Source of the DNA: Mnemiopsis leidyi | Taxonomy: Eukaryota > Ctenophora > Tentaculata > Lobata > Bolinopsidae | Assembly: GCA_000226015.1 (NCBI GenBank) | Contig: JH152644.1 | Location: 195,264 to 231,505 of the forward strand | Length of the DNA: 36,242 nt | Direction: 5' to 3' | Shown here: piece by piece, positions 1 to 9,970 of the stretch | Numbering within the stretch: the stretch's first letter is position 1 | Layout: the number at the start of each line of letters is the position of its first letter | Program-made: the position numbers and the translations under genes | The notes under the pieces: model-generated | Seen by the model: the letters and a program-made list of their open reading frames with translations, nothing else | The model's database searches: none | Told to the model about the DNA's origin: nothing

Positions 1-442
1 TTAACAATCACTGACAAAAAATTTGAAGTGAATTGCGCGTAAAATAGCTCCTTGAGACGCATTTAAAGTTAAAATTTAACTAATTTTCCAAAAAACGGCT
101 GTATCTCGGCAACGGTTTGATCATTATAGATGCCCTTTGGAGGAAGTATAGTCAAGGGTTTGAGCTATCACCTGTAAAATTTTCATGCTCCTTTGCCATT
201 TATAACTTAGGTTATAAAGAATCCCATGAAAATTTTGCTCATTTTTTGCTAACTTCAAGTGGGTTTTTCGTCCAATGCGTGTTCTTAAAAATCGGGTTTA
301 GGCATCCAAAACCGATTTATTTTAGGTAATTTTAAAAGTTATTATGTTTCCAAGTGGGGCACGAAAGGTCGACCTTTTTCAACCCCCCCTTAAGAAAGTT
401 GCTTTTTGATCTAGCAACGCTGAAAAATCGTAAAGCATTGCT
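1..442. other. AT-rich non-coding DNA, no gene seen
   Basis: Only short open frames without family resemblance occur here. No repeat unit or RNA gene was recognised. Confidence 0.5.
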
Positions 443-525
443 TAAAATAATAAAAATAATAAATATAAATAAATAAATATAAATAAATAAATAAATATAA
501 ATAAATAAATATAAATAAATAAAAA
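443..525. repeat. (AAAT)n microsatellite
   Basis: Imperfect run of AAAT/AATA units with occasional AT interruptions, directly visible. It abuts the retrotransposon-like fragment at 522-641, consistent with an A-rich insertion junction, though this is only an inference. Confidence 0.85.
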
Positions 526-641
526 TCGTTAGGCAACTACAAGTTCTACACCGTAGAGCCGTTAATAAATTTGTTAAGGAAAACCATGACGTAAGAACTC
601 TCTTACCTTTTCATAAGCTATTTGACATTTCTGCTAATTAA
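522..641 (+). pseudogene. Possible decayed C-terminal fragment of a non-LTR retrotransposon polyprotein
   Basis: A frame open from 522 to the TAA at 639-641 includes LQVLHRRAVNKF followed by LLPFHKLFDI. The spacing of a Leu-Gln...Arg-Ala segment followed by a Pro-Leu...Leu...Asp-Ile segment resembles the region just downstream of the reverse transcriptase domain in many LINE elements. A second, further decayed copy of the first 30 bases is at about 3367. There is no start codon and no catalytic motif, so this is a remnant at best. It could be chance. Confidence 0.3.
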
Positions 642-802
642 CTTCGTTTCTGTTTGACTGCTTGATCTGCTTTAACTGGCATTCTGATTGATGCTTTTCG
701 ATACGGTGAAAGAGTTAAGTCGACGTTCTAAGACCCAACGTTAACGAGTCGACAATCTTCCACGTTATCTGTTCCCACCCTCAAGTATAATTAGGGGGGA
801 AG

Positions 803-1325
803 GCACTGACCATGACAACCCGGAATTTTCCCCGTGGTCAATGGTCGAAAACCATGACCATGGAAAATTTTGATTTTTTACATGGGCATGTACAAAATTT
901 TGTCCATTTAGACCACACAGTACAGCAATAGCAGCTTAATCGAGAATATCCTTATTTTTTAGGTTTTTGGGTTTTATAAAATCAGGGTAATGCATATGTG
1001 CTTTCATGATGCTTTCAGGGGCTCAGGCCTCAGTCTCAATGAGCTCTTCAAAATGTGATCAAGCTCAAGCAGATTGGACCTTGCGTTCACGAGATATAGG
1101 CCAAAAATGAGGGTAAATTTGGTGGGACATTGAAATTTTCAAGATTACCCTCAATAAGTCCAAAAGTAAAAGAGATAGAGATTTCCAATGTCGTTTACAA
1201 ATTTTGTGATGGTTGACCATGACCATGGAAAATTTTGATTTTTTTCATGGTCATGGTCAAAATTTTGTCATTTGACCACAGTAATATCAGGGATTTGACC
1301 ATGGTCATTTGACGTGGTCATCTTA
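803..1325. repeat. Pair of palindrome-rich repeats around CCATGACCATGG
   Basis: Two blocks (about 803-930 and 1205-1325) share CCATGACCATGG followed by AAAATTTTGATTTTT, then CATGGTCATGG, then CAAAATTTTGTC and TTTGACCA. Each block is internally an inverted repeat (CCATGACCATG against CATGGTCATGG), so each could fold into a hairpin. They look like two copies of a short foldback/MITE-like element. No coding capacity. Confidence 0.6.
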
Positions 1326-1471
1326 CCACCTTTCACCCTCCTTAATAACCCCCTTATAAGGTGATCAATGTTTAGGACATTTCGTCAGTGGAAGATTAAT
1401 ACCTCTAAAGATTGATGCCTCTAAAGAATGAGTCGGGCAATATAATTGATTATAAATATGATCAGGCTAAT

Positions 1472-1501
1472 AAGATTTACAAGATTTACAAGATTTACAA
1501 A
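1472..1501. repeat. Short tandem repeat, 10-base unit AGATTTACAA
   Basis: Three adjacent copies of AGATTTACAA are directly visible. Confidence 0.75.
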
Positions 1502-1789
1502 TAATTAAATCTTTACTACATTTCATAGTGTTAGATTCGATTCAAATTAAATAGAATTAAAAAATTTATAAAAGAAAATGATCACACATTGTCAAGAAAT
1601 AGAATACCACAACAGATAGCCGAGGTTGGAAAATCAAGTCATGAAATAATGATGATACAACACGCAGACCAAAAAAAGAAAAGAATGATTAAACTGGCAA
1701 AAAAACTTAAACCAGGTCAAATCGAATTTTAAATAATTTGAATATAAAGCTCGATGATTCAAAAATGTGTCGTTCACTAAATAGTTCCA

Positions 1790-2404
1790 TCGATTTTTTT
1801 GCTATCAAAAGCTCCTTAAGTTCCTTGCTTCTCTCATCTCTGAGCTGATTGTAGTTCGGGCAGTCGCGAAGAAAATGCTCCTCGTCTTCTATTATCGGCT
1901 CGGCAGTTGGAGGCTGAAAAGTAGCTCCAGTGTTTCCTTGTCTCCTGATGAGCAGAAGTTACAGACTCGGTGATGCGGACTAGTACTTGTCCCCTATCTT
2001 CCAGTTTCTATTCTCAACCGATGTGAGCTTGTCCGTAGCAATGCTATGGACTTTATCTTCTTGTGATCTTGAAGCTGCACATTAGGTTTGCATGACAGGT
2101 CTTTTTTAATGCAGTTGTAGAATTCGAGCTTACTCGAGAACCTTCTCGCATGGTTCCATTTTGATTTGAACCAATTTTCCACCCTGTTTTTAATCAGTAA
2201 GAAGTTAGGCTTTGGGTGGTTTGACTCATCGCTCTGGTGTAGTGGAGCATTAGGATCAAATCTGTCACAGAGCGCTTTTACCGGTAAATACCATTCAAGT
2301 CCTAGGTTGACTTGCTCGATGAATGCATGCCGCACTATGTGCGGGGAGTCTGCAGTGTCCAGGTAGACCAGCCTGTTGTAGAAGTCAATGAGAAGTTTTA
2401 TCAT
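1790..2404 (-). pseudogene. Decayed C-terminus of a non-LTR (LINE-type) retrotransposon ORF2
   Basis: On the minus strand a 136-codon frame (2404 to 1994) ends in SSHRLRIETGR, a common landmark just before the C-terminal zinc knuckle of many LINE ORF2 proteins. After a stop the homology continues in other frames. RVCNFC lies at about 1950, then EDEEHFLRDCPNYNQLR at about 1825-1890. Together they give the Cys-X2-Cys...His-X4-Cys knuckle typical of these elements. The frame breaks between the two halves, and the upstream reverse transcriptase and endonuclease are absent, so this is a dead, 5'-truncated fragment, as expected for target-primed insertions. The Met at 2404 is merely the first Met in the open frame. 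Clade (for example CR1-like or RTE-like) cannot be assigned from this piece. Confidence 0.7.
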
Positions 2405-3364
2405 TTGTATACCGAGAGGGTATCCTCCGGAGTCCCCCCATATCGGTATATTGGCTGTTCTTTTTCGTACACCTAAGGTCCATTTTAGAAGGAATTGGCG
2501 AAATCCTTCGAAGGATTACGGGCATGGACGCTCTACATACAGAGTAGACAACGTAACCTATCTTGGGTGATTAAACATTAAAAAGATGATCGCCATACGC
2601 GGTTATGTCATATTTCGGCACAACCGAATCAGACACACCGTTGCTAAGATCCTGAGAGAAGTCTTCATGGATGTGAAAATTGTTTACCTCCTATGACTCA
2701 AGTTGACGTGCGATTTTCCGAATTTGCACCATCGTACATTGCTCGGTGGGAAACTCAGTCCAAAACCTATATATAGCATATATGCTGACAATAAAAAACA
2801 AGGGAGGGCATACAACTCTCGTGTTATATACGTTCGTAAGATTATTATTCTAATCTGATAGTTCAGTAGGAATCGTGAAATAAAGGTGTTTTTTAAAATG
2901 TACTACAATTTACTGATTTGGCAAAAAACATGAGACTTGAGAGATGGAAAAATATGACCATTTTTGCCAGATTGTTTTAATAAATCGAGATAATCTTATC
3001 GTCCTTCTACAACGATTTTTTAGCAATAGCATTCCTAGATCAAATAGCAACTTTCTTAAGCCATGTATTTAAGCTTAATAATCATTAGTTGTAAGAGGGT
3101 AAGAGCAGCTCGGTCATTCACATTAAATTTTACAGACATTCTATAACGAATCTCCACGCGAGATTCTAAGAGGAGGGCCATTTTTAAACTCAATGGGCCA
3201 CCTTTTGATCCAGCTTATTTCTCGAAGCTTAGTCGCACATTTGATTCTTCAGAGAGTTTAACGTTTTTCTTGGTATGAGCAGTTATTTACAAGGCAATGT
3301 GCAACACATCCCTACTTATTGAAGCCCTTTTCTCGGGAAGAATTAAAACCAACAATAACACAAT
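2405..3364. other. Intergenic, no gene recognised
   Basis: AT-rich sequence with only short unsupported open frames. No tandem repeat or RNA gene seen. Confidence 0.5.
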
Positions 3365-3400
3365 GCCGAAAAATCGTAAGTAACTACAAGTTCTACATCG
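3365..3400. repeat. Second copy of the 522-560 segment
   Basis: AACTACAAGTTCTACATCGT is shared, with one substitution, with the segment at about 535-554, and the flanking AAAAATCGT is also shared. This suggests a further copy of the same dispersed retroelement remnant. Confidence 0.5.
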
Positions 3401-3479
3401 TAGAACCGTCGGAGCAGATGCTATTTCCTTACACGATCAGTACGCTTAGAAGTAGGACCATCCTAAGCAAGTCATTTAG

Positions 3480-4900
3480 TCAAGAAATAATGGCAGTCTA
3501 GTGGGTATATCGTACTGCGTGGGTACTTATAGCCGCACATTAGGATATTAATCGACCTGTACCCGAAGTAGCTTAAAATCTGTGAAATGTTAAGCTTTAA
3601 ATTGTCTCGTGGCAAAGTTTGTACCTGTACGTCTATTTAAAATCCTATCTAAGAGAGATCGCAATTTGAAAACATTGACAGCACTTTATAAAGAAACTTC
3701 TTATTCAATTGTAGGCGTATTTTTTATTTTTACGGGATTTTATACAATTTACACGCTATGAGCTGCAAGAGCAACAAATTAATGAGTGGGTATGTCTTCT
3801 CTAAGAATCAAAAAGTTTGAATTTCAATTAAGGTATAAGAAACTCGTTGGTTTAAAAATTTTAATCGAATTTTTGCCGTTCTAAGTTAGCAAGTTACAGT
3901 GTTACTGACGATAAGAGACCAAGGTGCTGTAACCCTAAGTTAAAAACTTATACTATTAGTTAGTTGTACTGCAACTCGACTTTCAGTTAAACTTAAAACG
4001 AAGTTACTGTGATCATCATTTAAGTTATACTGTAAGTTATACTGTGAGTCAGTTAATTTCTAAGTGAAGCGAGTGATACACATAACTTTGAGTAAACTCA
4101 TGCTGATCGCAATATACAGTACAAGGAGGTGGGTAACGTTAGTAAGCTCCTCTTGCAATGCACAAATCCATCTAAAAAAGACTTGTACTCGTCATCGAGT
4201 GATACAGAGTATCCTCAATTTATTTGTATAATAGTATTTGTTGAAAGTATTAAAAAGTTAAATTATATCGTGAGAAGCTTGTACTGTTACCAGTACTGAA
4301 ACTAAAAAATCAAAATGCTGTGAGTGAGATTATAAATAGCAATTTATACCATTACTAATATTATTTAACTAGGATGCTACTACTAGATATACTATACACT
4401 TGAACAATGTTAACGAGTTATAGACTTAGCAAGTTATACTTTCACTACAACTCAAGTTCTAACATATCTGGCTCAGTAGGATATTGTGGGTGGGCGTGTC
4501 CCTGTATATGTATTTTCTCGGCAGTTCGAGCAAGGATGTCCATCCTATTCGAGGAGTTAAGTTCTACGTTAACCATCGGGGGATTTGCTGTAGAAATCCT
4601 TAATGCAATAACTTCTATCATCCCTTTAGCTTAAATACCCTAGCGAACAAGTATGCTACTGGTAACATGCTGTGTCATGCCCCATCTGATCTGACCTCGA
4701 GCTCGCGGGATCTGACCTTGTAGAGGAGGTGTCCACGCTTTTGGGTACAAGCGTTGATGTGATCTCGATTTTGAATGTGGGCTGTTGATGTGACCTTGTT
4801 GCCTTGTTGCCTGATTGTGCAGATATCTTACCCTGTAAGATATCTAGTCAAGACTGATGGCTCTACGTGATCCGTAATCTGATTCAGGATTTGACCTTAT
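3480..4900. other. Intergenic DNA with degenerate AAGTTATACTGT-like repeats
   Basis: Between about 3890 and 4440 variants of AAGTTATACTGT recur irregularly, including two adjacent copies at about 4022-4050. This looks like a decayed minisatellite. No gene was recognised. A frame at 4407-4634 contains CGWAC and FSAV, superficially like a papain active site, but was rejected. Confidence 0.45.
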
Positions 4901-4920
4901 ATCTGGATGCAAGTTTTGGA

Positions 4921-5408
4921 TGGCTGACGGATAGTTAAGAACATGTCAATAGTACCTTGAACTTATTAACATGCTCGACCTAATTATGCGAGCAGTTGGA
5001 ACCATTGAGTGACGTAGACAATACATCAGAATTGAACGAAATATAAGTTGCCTGGGGACCTCAGTCTTTGTTGCTTTACCTGAGGACCGTAGAGAGAGAC
5101 ACGCAGGACACGGCAACATATAAGAACCTCTAAGATATTGATCTGAGATCTGCTGGCAACGTGTTTCTTGGCTGACGGAGTGACGGACATTTAAGAACGC
5201 GACAATAGAACCTTGACATTCTTAATGACACGCTCGACTGCTCGAGATTCTTCTATTTCGTTCAATGGAGGTTCATATATTTCATTTAATTCTGATCTAT
5301 CTACGGCACTCATTGGTTCTAGTTGCTCGTACCATTATTATTAGGTCGAGCATGATAATAAGTTCATGGTATTAAATTTATTGACATTAGGTTCTTAAAT
5401 GTCCGTCT
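4921..5408. mobile_element. Foldback / MITE-like element with long imperfect inverted repeats
   Basis: The left arm begins GGCTGACGGATAGTTAAGAA (4921). A direct variant lies at 5171 (GGCTGACGGAGTGACGGACA). The right arm at about 5265-5408 reads in reverse as GACGGACATTTAAGAACC, then ATGCTCGACC, then GAACCAATGAGTG, matching the left-arm order (TTAAGAACATGTC, ATGCTCGACC, GAACCATTGAGTG). The arms are roughly 130 bases and imperfect. No transposase is present. Both arms preserve a similar short peptide in translation (see findings). Confidence 0.55.
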
Positions 5409-5463
5409 CAAATGTGGTCAGAAGGGAAACACACAGATAATAATATATGATTATGTCGCCTTT

Positions 5464-5550
5464 ATATGTAGTAAGTTATTTAGTAAGATATGCAGTAAGA
5501 TTTGTAGTAAGGTTTGTAGTAAGGTTTGTAGTAAGATATGTAGTAAGAAT
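5464..5550. repeat. Minisatellite, about 12-base unit TTTGTAGTAAGA
   Basis: Seven or so imperfect copies of (T/A)TGTAGTAAGRT are directly visible, ending 56 bases before the first recognised protease exon. As the unit is a multiple of three it creates an apparent repetitive open frame, which is not considered coding. Confidence 0.8.
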
Positions 5551-5606
5551 TTCTACGATTTTAATCCGAACTGCGAATGCACACTTTCAAACCCTTTTAC
5601 GTCCAG

Positions 5607-7182
5607 GTAAATCACGCTGTTACCGTTGTCGGATATGACTCTGAGGTTTTTGTTATAAAGAATAGCTGGGGCTCGGCGTGGGGCGAGAAAGGTTACATCA
5701 GGTTCGACAGAAAGATCTCCAATCAGTGCTTCATCGGCCAGTTCCCGGAATATCCTAATTTGGTACTAACGGGGGAGGAAGAGGAAGACAACTCCCAGGT
5801 TAGTGACTTCACCTTTTAGTGTTCTTTTTTGTAAGCCAAACAAAATCTGTTCTGGCCGTGCAAAACTTTTGGTTAATTTGTCGGAGTAACTATAGATTAT
5901 TTTTATTTCTTTTTTATATCGTTCATTAACATGACTTAAATCAATGTAACTTAAACCCTCTTTATATTCTTTCCGTGTCTGGCCCTGCCTCTTTCTATCA
6001 CTTCCTGGACCCTACTATTGGTAACAGTAACACAGCAGAATGTAGACAACGACACAATGTCGGCTAATACTATTGCTACCGAAAATGAGCGTCACAAAGT
6101 CGACAACCAGACCAAATTTTTGCACTTTAACTTAGCAACTTAATTTACATCTCTCATTGTCGTCATTAAGTCGTAGAATCCCTACTATTGCATTTTCTCT
6201 CTTTCCCCCGATTCTACCTCTTTCTTTCTCTCCTCAGTCCCAGCCATACCTCTTTCTCTAAAATACCCGGCCACGCCCCAACTATTTTCTCCCCTCCCAT
6301 AACACGACATTTTTCCGAATTAGGGTACCGAAAATTTGCGACATTTGTCCGAATCACTAACCCCGACTTGACTATGTAGGAGATCGGGGGTTCAATGCGC
6401 TAAGCCGGGCATATGCCCAATGCCCATACATTCTTCTGTGTTCGACTAAGCCAAATGACTGGGAAACTGTGATTGAGGGTTAAATGAGGAGGGTTTCCGT
6501 TAAAAGATCTGAAATCTTCCAGGAGCCCCTACAGTATAACTGTAAAAGCCTGGGTACATGTTTAAGTTTAACAAATATAAATACGAATAAAATCTTTCTT
6601 TCCCTGGACCTAGCCCTTCATTCCACTCCCCTGGATCTCATTATCTTGTTTTACCAGGTGGACAATCCTTGTGAACCAAATCCTTGCCAAAACCGTGGGA
6701 AGTGCAAAGTGTTAAAGAAGGATGGTGCAGCTACATTTAAGTGTAAATGCAGAAACAGTTTTAAAGGTAACCATAAAATGGATAAGTTAAAGGCAAATTG
6801 TCTAAACGCTATAATTTTTCAATACTTTCTTTGGCTTAGCTTTATGGTTTAACTTACACGTTGACGGGCATTTCGCGTATATAATTTTTTCAAAATTCAT
6901 GTCGCCAGTGTTGAAAATGAAATGCGCGACAGCGCCCGAAGTATGCGTCGGGAGGTTATCAACCTAAAAGATTTAACAGTTTTAATCCCAATTAAAATAT
7001 CGAAGACAGTGGAATAAAACATCTCTCTCTGCCCTCCAGGAACACTATGTCAGGACAGAGCGTCTAAGTGTCAGGACAAGTCCTCCCGCTGTCCAAAAGA
7101 CAAAAATGACAGAAGGTGCCTCGCTGGAAAACGATTCGTGAAAAAAAGATGTCAACTTTCATGTGGATTTTGTTATTTATAG
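5607..7182 (+). CDS. 3' exons of a papain-family (C1A) cysteine protease with C-terminal EGF and ShK domains
   Basis: Three exons join in frame: 5607-5798, 6658-6766 and 7040-7182 (stop TAG 7180-7182). Exon 1 encodes VNHAVTVVGY, with the catalytic His, and VIKNSWGSAWGEKGYIRF, with the catalytic Asn, which are hallmarks of the papain right half. An acidic linker (GEEEEDNS) follows. Exon 2 plus the start of exon 3 makes a six-cysteine EGF domain (NPCEPNPCQNRGKC to GTLC). The remainder of exon 3 is a six-cysteine ShK (ShKT) domain ending SCGFC just before the stop. Splice sites are CAG|GTTAGT, AAAG|GTAACC, CCAG|GTGG and CCAG|GAAC, with phases 0 and 1 matching. The enzyme would be secreted or lysosomal; ShK and EGF modules usually mediate binding, and the ShK fold is shared with ion-channel toxins but is also common on secreted enzymes. 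Upstream exons with the signal peptide, propeptide and catalytic Cys are not recognisable in 1-5600, so the gene is partial here, or decayed at its 5' end. Confidence 0.85.
6365..6565 (+). mobile_element. tRNA-derived SINE, copy 1 (5'-damaged)
   Basis: The segment GGAGATCGGGGGTTCAA resembles a Pol III B box. It is followed by GGGAAACTGTGATTGAGGGT and by GATCTGAAATCTTCCAGGAG, then GTAAAAGCCTGGGTACA. The same blocks in the same order occur at 21246-21500 and, reverse-complemented in part, at 12297-12488. The element sits in the intron between the papain and EGF exons of the protease gene. The A-box half is poorly preserved. Confidence 0.7.
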
Positions 7183-7301
7183 AGTTGGCAGCAGGGCAGT
7201 ACATCTATATCATAATTGATATTGAATGAGGCTGAGAAAAATCTTTAAACTTATTTCTAAGGTCCAGATTCCAGAACCTATTGATGGTTTGTCTAGTAAA
7301 T

Positions 7302-7372
7302 GCTAAAGTTAATGTTATAGTTAATGCTAAAGTTGATGTTAAAGTTAATGCTAAAATGATGCTTGATGCTAA
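7302..7372. repeat. Short minisatellite, unit about GTTAATGCTAAA
   Basis: About five imperfect copies of GTTAATG(C/T)TA(A/T)A in tandem, 120 bases downstream of the protease stop codon. Confidence 0.7.
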
Positions 7373-8065
7373 TTGACTGTTTTTGAAAACATGATTTCGA
7401 ATACTATGATATCACTACTAAAAACATTGAGGCCTCGTTGTTAATCTAAGTGTTAAATCGTTTTACAAAAAGTAAATACTATACTCTCGTCTAACTCTTA
7501 AACGAAAAATTTTGATAAGTCGCTCAAAATCGATTTCGTTGCTTGGGGATGATTTGGGAGGGATCGTAGTGCGTAGACTTAGAAAACCGCACATGACACA
7601 CTTTCTCAAAAAAGCCGAAAGGCCGATACACGATCCTGATTTGTAACTAATACTATGAGCAGCGCCAGAGCATTCAATACTGATATAGATAGTAATATAG
7701 CCGCACGTTTATTCTTGCCAGTAGGCTACTACGTTGTCCAGTTCCTGGAGTACTTACCTCACACTTTCATATTATTATTAGCATAACAACACATATCAAT
7801 CTAGAATACAATGATCTCCCCACTTTATTAACATCCTTAGCATTTCCCCAAGCTTATAAACACACCTAAAGAATCTTGGTTAAATTAGAGTAATTTTGCG
7901 ATTTAACACTGAGTAAGAGTAAGACTAAGATTAAAACTGAAGTGAAAAGTGTGAAAATGGCAATTGTAAATGATGATTATGATTTTTAATTCAATTCAAT
8001 TACGTTCAACGTTGCGTCCCATTTTCACATTCGAAAAATTCCTTCTTGCTAAACCATTATACTTT
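7373..8065. other. Intergenic, no gene recognised
   Basis: AT-rich, with no supported open frame, repeat array or RNA gene. Confidence 0.5.
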
Positions 8066-8352
8066 AATGTTAAAACCCGTACGTGCACGCGCGGCTCCAG
8101 CTCGCTCACACACAGGTGTACGGGTTATAAGTCTACTGGTTTAGCAAGACAACGTCAGGCAACAGCTGATTGGTACTATACTGTATACGTTTCTGTCCTT
8201 ATTTATTGTCTTTTTTATTTATTGTCTTTTACGAGATTATATCCGTCTACCGTTCTAACGAAACGAGCGTTGAGCTGCTTGTCGAGGTGTTATTCGACTC
8301 GCGCGCGGCTCGCAGCTTGCTACTCTCCTGGCGAGATTGAGAACGTTAGACT

Positions 8353-8424
8353 TGCTACACGTTGCATAGCCCTGCTGCCGCGGAGCGGCAGCTTCCGGCG
8401 TGGCCGCGCGCAGCGCGGCCACGC
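8353..8424. repeat. GC-rich double hairpin
   Basis: TGCTACACGTTGCATAGCC (8353-8371) is followed by the palindrome GCTGCCGCGGAGCGGCAGC (8374-8392). A second palindrome, arms GCGTGGCCGCGC and GCGCGGCCACGC around a 3-base loop, follows (about 8398-8424). Confidence 0.8.
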
Positions 8425-8600
8425 AACGTGAGACAACGTTAGACGGATTATCATCTCGTAAATGAGCGGCGAGAATCGGGTATCACCGCGACAATATTGT
8501 CACGGCGATTAATCAGTAATTCACCTAATCATGTGCTTACGCGCGCAAAAGGCTCTGGTTAGAGCAAATCTTGCCTTGCGTTGCGGCTTCGCGCGCGGGG

Positions 8601-8619
8601 GCTGCCGCTTCGCGGCAGC
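8601..8619. repeat. GC-rich hairpin, second copy
   Basis: GCTGCCGCTTCGCGGCAGC has the same 8-base arms as the hairpins at 8374 and 9582 but a different 3-base loop (TTC). Confidence 0.8.
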
Positions 8620-8974
8620 AGGTCAGGCAACGTCTGACATTGTCGAGATGTTACCCGACTCGCGCGCGTTAGAACGCGTTAGACGTTAGACGGATATCAT
8701 CTCGTCAACGTCTGACAAAGCAACTCAGTGATACCCGACTATCGTTGACGTGATTATATCCGTCCATTGACGAGATTAAATATCCGTCTCGAGATTATAT
8801 CCGTCTCGTTCAGCTTTAACTGCGTGAGTCGGGTATCACCACGACAAATCCGTTCACCGTTCTAATACGAAACGATCTCTTTCAGCTTTAGCTGAGTGAG
8901 TCGGGTATCTCCGCGACAATTCGAATGAAGGTCGGACAAAGTTAGACAATTTCTCACCGGGCGCTGCGCGGCTC

Positions 8975-9090
8975 TTGTAGGTTGATAACCTACTGTTGAC
9001 GAGATTATATCCGTCTAACGTTTTAACGAAACGTTCAGCTTTAGCTGCGTGAGTCGGGTATCACCGCGACAGTAAGTTATCAACCTACAA
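8975..9090 (+). mobile_element. 116-base unit with 20-base terminal inverted repeats
   Basis: TTGTAGGTTGATAACCTACT (8975-8994) and AGTAAGTTATCAACCTACAA (9071-9090) are inverted copies differing at one position. They enclose exactly one 76-base unit of the cluster. Either the unit inserted between the arms of an older palindrome, or this is a complete minimal element with its termini. Confidence 0.65.
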
Positions 9091-9558
9091 CTCGCTCCAA
9101 GTTTCCAGTTTCCAGCTCCGCCGACTCAAAGCAACGAAAACTGAAGTCCCCTGGCAAACAGTTTCATAAGGATACGATTTTTCCAAATATCCTTAATACA
9201 TGATAATAAATATTATTTGTCTCGGTGATACCCGACTCACGCAGCTAAAGCTGAATGAATCGTTTCGTTAGAACGTTAGACGGATATAATCTCGTCAAAG
9301 AAATCTTCGCCACTGTGCCGAAAAATCCTTCCAAGCAGGAAATTTTTTTATTTCAGAGAAGATCGTCACATCGGAAACTTTTGCCGCCCTGTCAATTGAA
9401 AATGGACCGAAACGCAAATCGGATCGTGGCCTCACAACATCAAACATGAGCCAAGAGCGCCAGACGTAGCCTGGCCTTGTCTCACGTTGATGAGATGATA
9501 TCTGTCGCCAGGCCAGGAGAGCAGCAAACTGCGAGCAGCGCGCGAGTCGTGTTGCACG

Positions 9559-9640
9559 TGCTACACGTTGCATAGCCAGCTGCTGCCGCGAAGCGGCAGC
9601 CTCCGGCGCGCGCGGCAGTAGGGCTATGCAACGTGTAGCA
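9559..9640. repeat. Hairpin element with 19-base perfect inverted ends
   Basis: TGCTACACGTTGCATAGCC (9559-9577) and GGCTATGCAACGTGTAGCA (9622-9640) are exact reverse complements. Between them lies the palindrome GCTGCCGCGAAGCGGCAGC (9582-9600). Confidence 0.85.
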
Positions 9641-9970
9641 AGCCTGGCACGCTGCGACCACAATTGCTCTACCCACTAACCAGATCCCTTTTGCGCGTGT
9701 CGCGCCACCAGAGGTGGAACGACCACAATAAAAAATATAATGGTATGGCCTATATGACTGTCACTATGGGTTGTCGCGGTGATATTGTACATTGTAACTG
9801 ATACCCTTGTCTCACGTTGTGAGGCAATGTTTAGCAATGATTCTCGAAGCTGATGCAAATGTTATCATTGACTTTGAGTTATTCCATTGATATCAACTAT
9901 TACTATAAGATCGATTATGATTCTTGTCGCGGTGATACCCGACTCACGTAGACGGATATAATCTCGTCAA

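Larger units (their letters stand above)
8066..9970. mobile_element. Cluster of nested short palindromic elements in both orientations
   Basis: A unit of about 76 bases begins TTGACGAGATTATATCCGTC, continues AACGAAACG and TTCAGCTTTAGCTGCGTG, and ends AGTCGGGTATCACCGCGACA. It recurs whole or in part on the plus strand at about 8231, 8741, 8784, 8801-8849, 8867-8918 and 8995-9070. On the minus strand it recurs at about 8437-8460, 8675-8706, 9218-9297, 9488-9506 and 9923-9969. Between the units are GC-rich perfect hairpins and TGCTACACGTTGCATAGCC blocks. GC content and CpG density are far above the flanks. No transposase is encoded, so these are non-autonomous elements that inserted into each other. 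Family unknown. Confidence 0.75.

Noticed and set aside
4407..4634. Frame with CGWAC and FSAV resembling a papain active-site exon upstream of the protease
   Set aside because: The Cys-Gly-Ser-Cys-Trp spacing is wrong, an unrelated CPCICI stretch interrupts it, the following residues do not match the papain helix, and no in-phase splice sites were found.
7970..9676. Arg/Cys/Ala-rich open frames in the palindrome cluster
   Set aside because: They run through inverted repeats and GC-rich hairpins, appear on both strands, and show no family resemblance.
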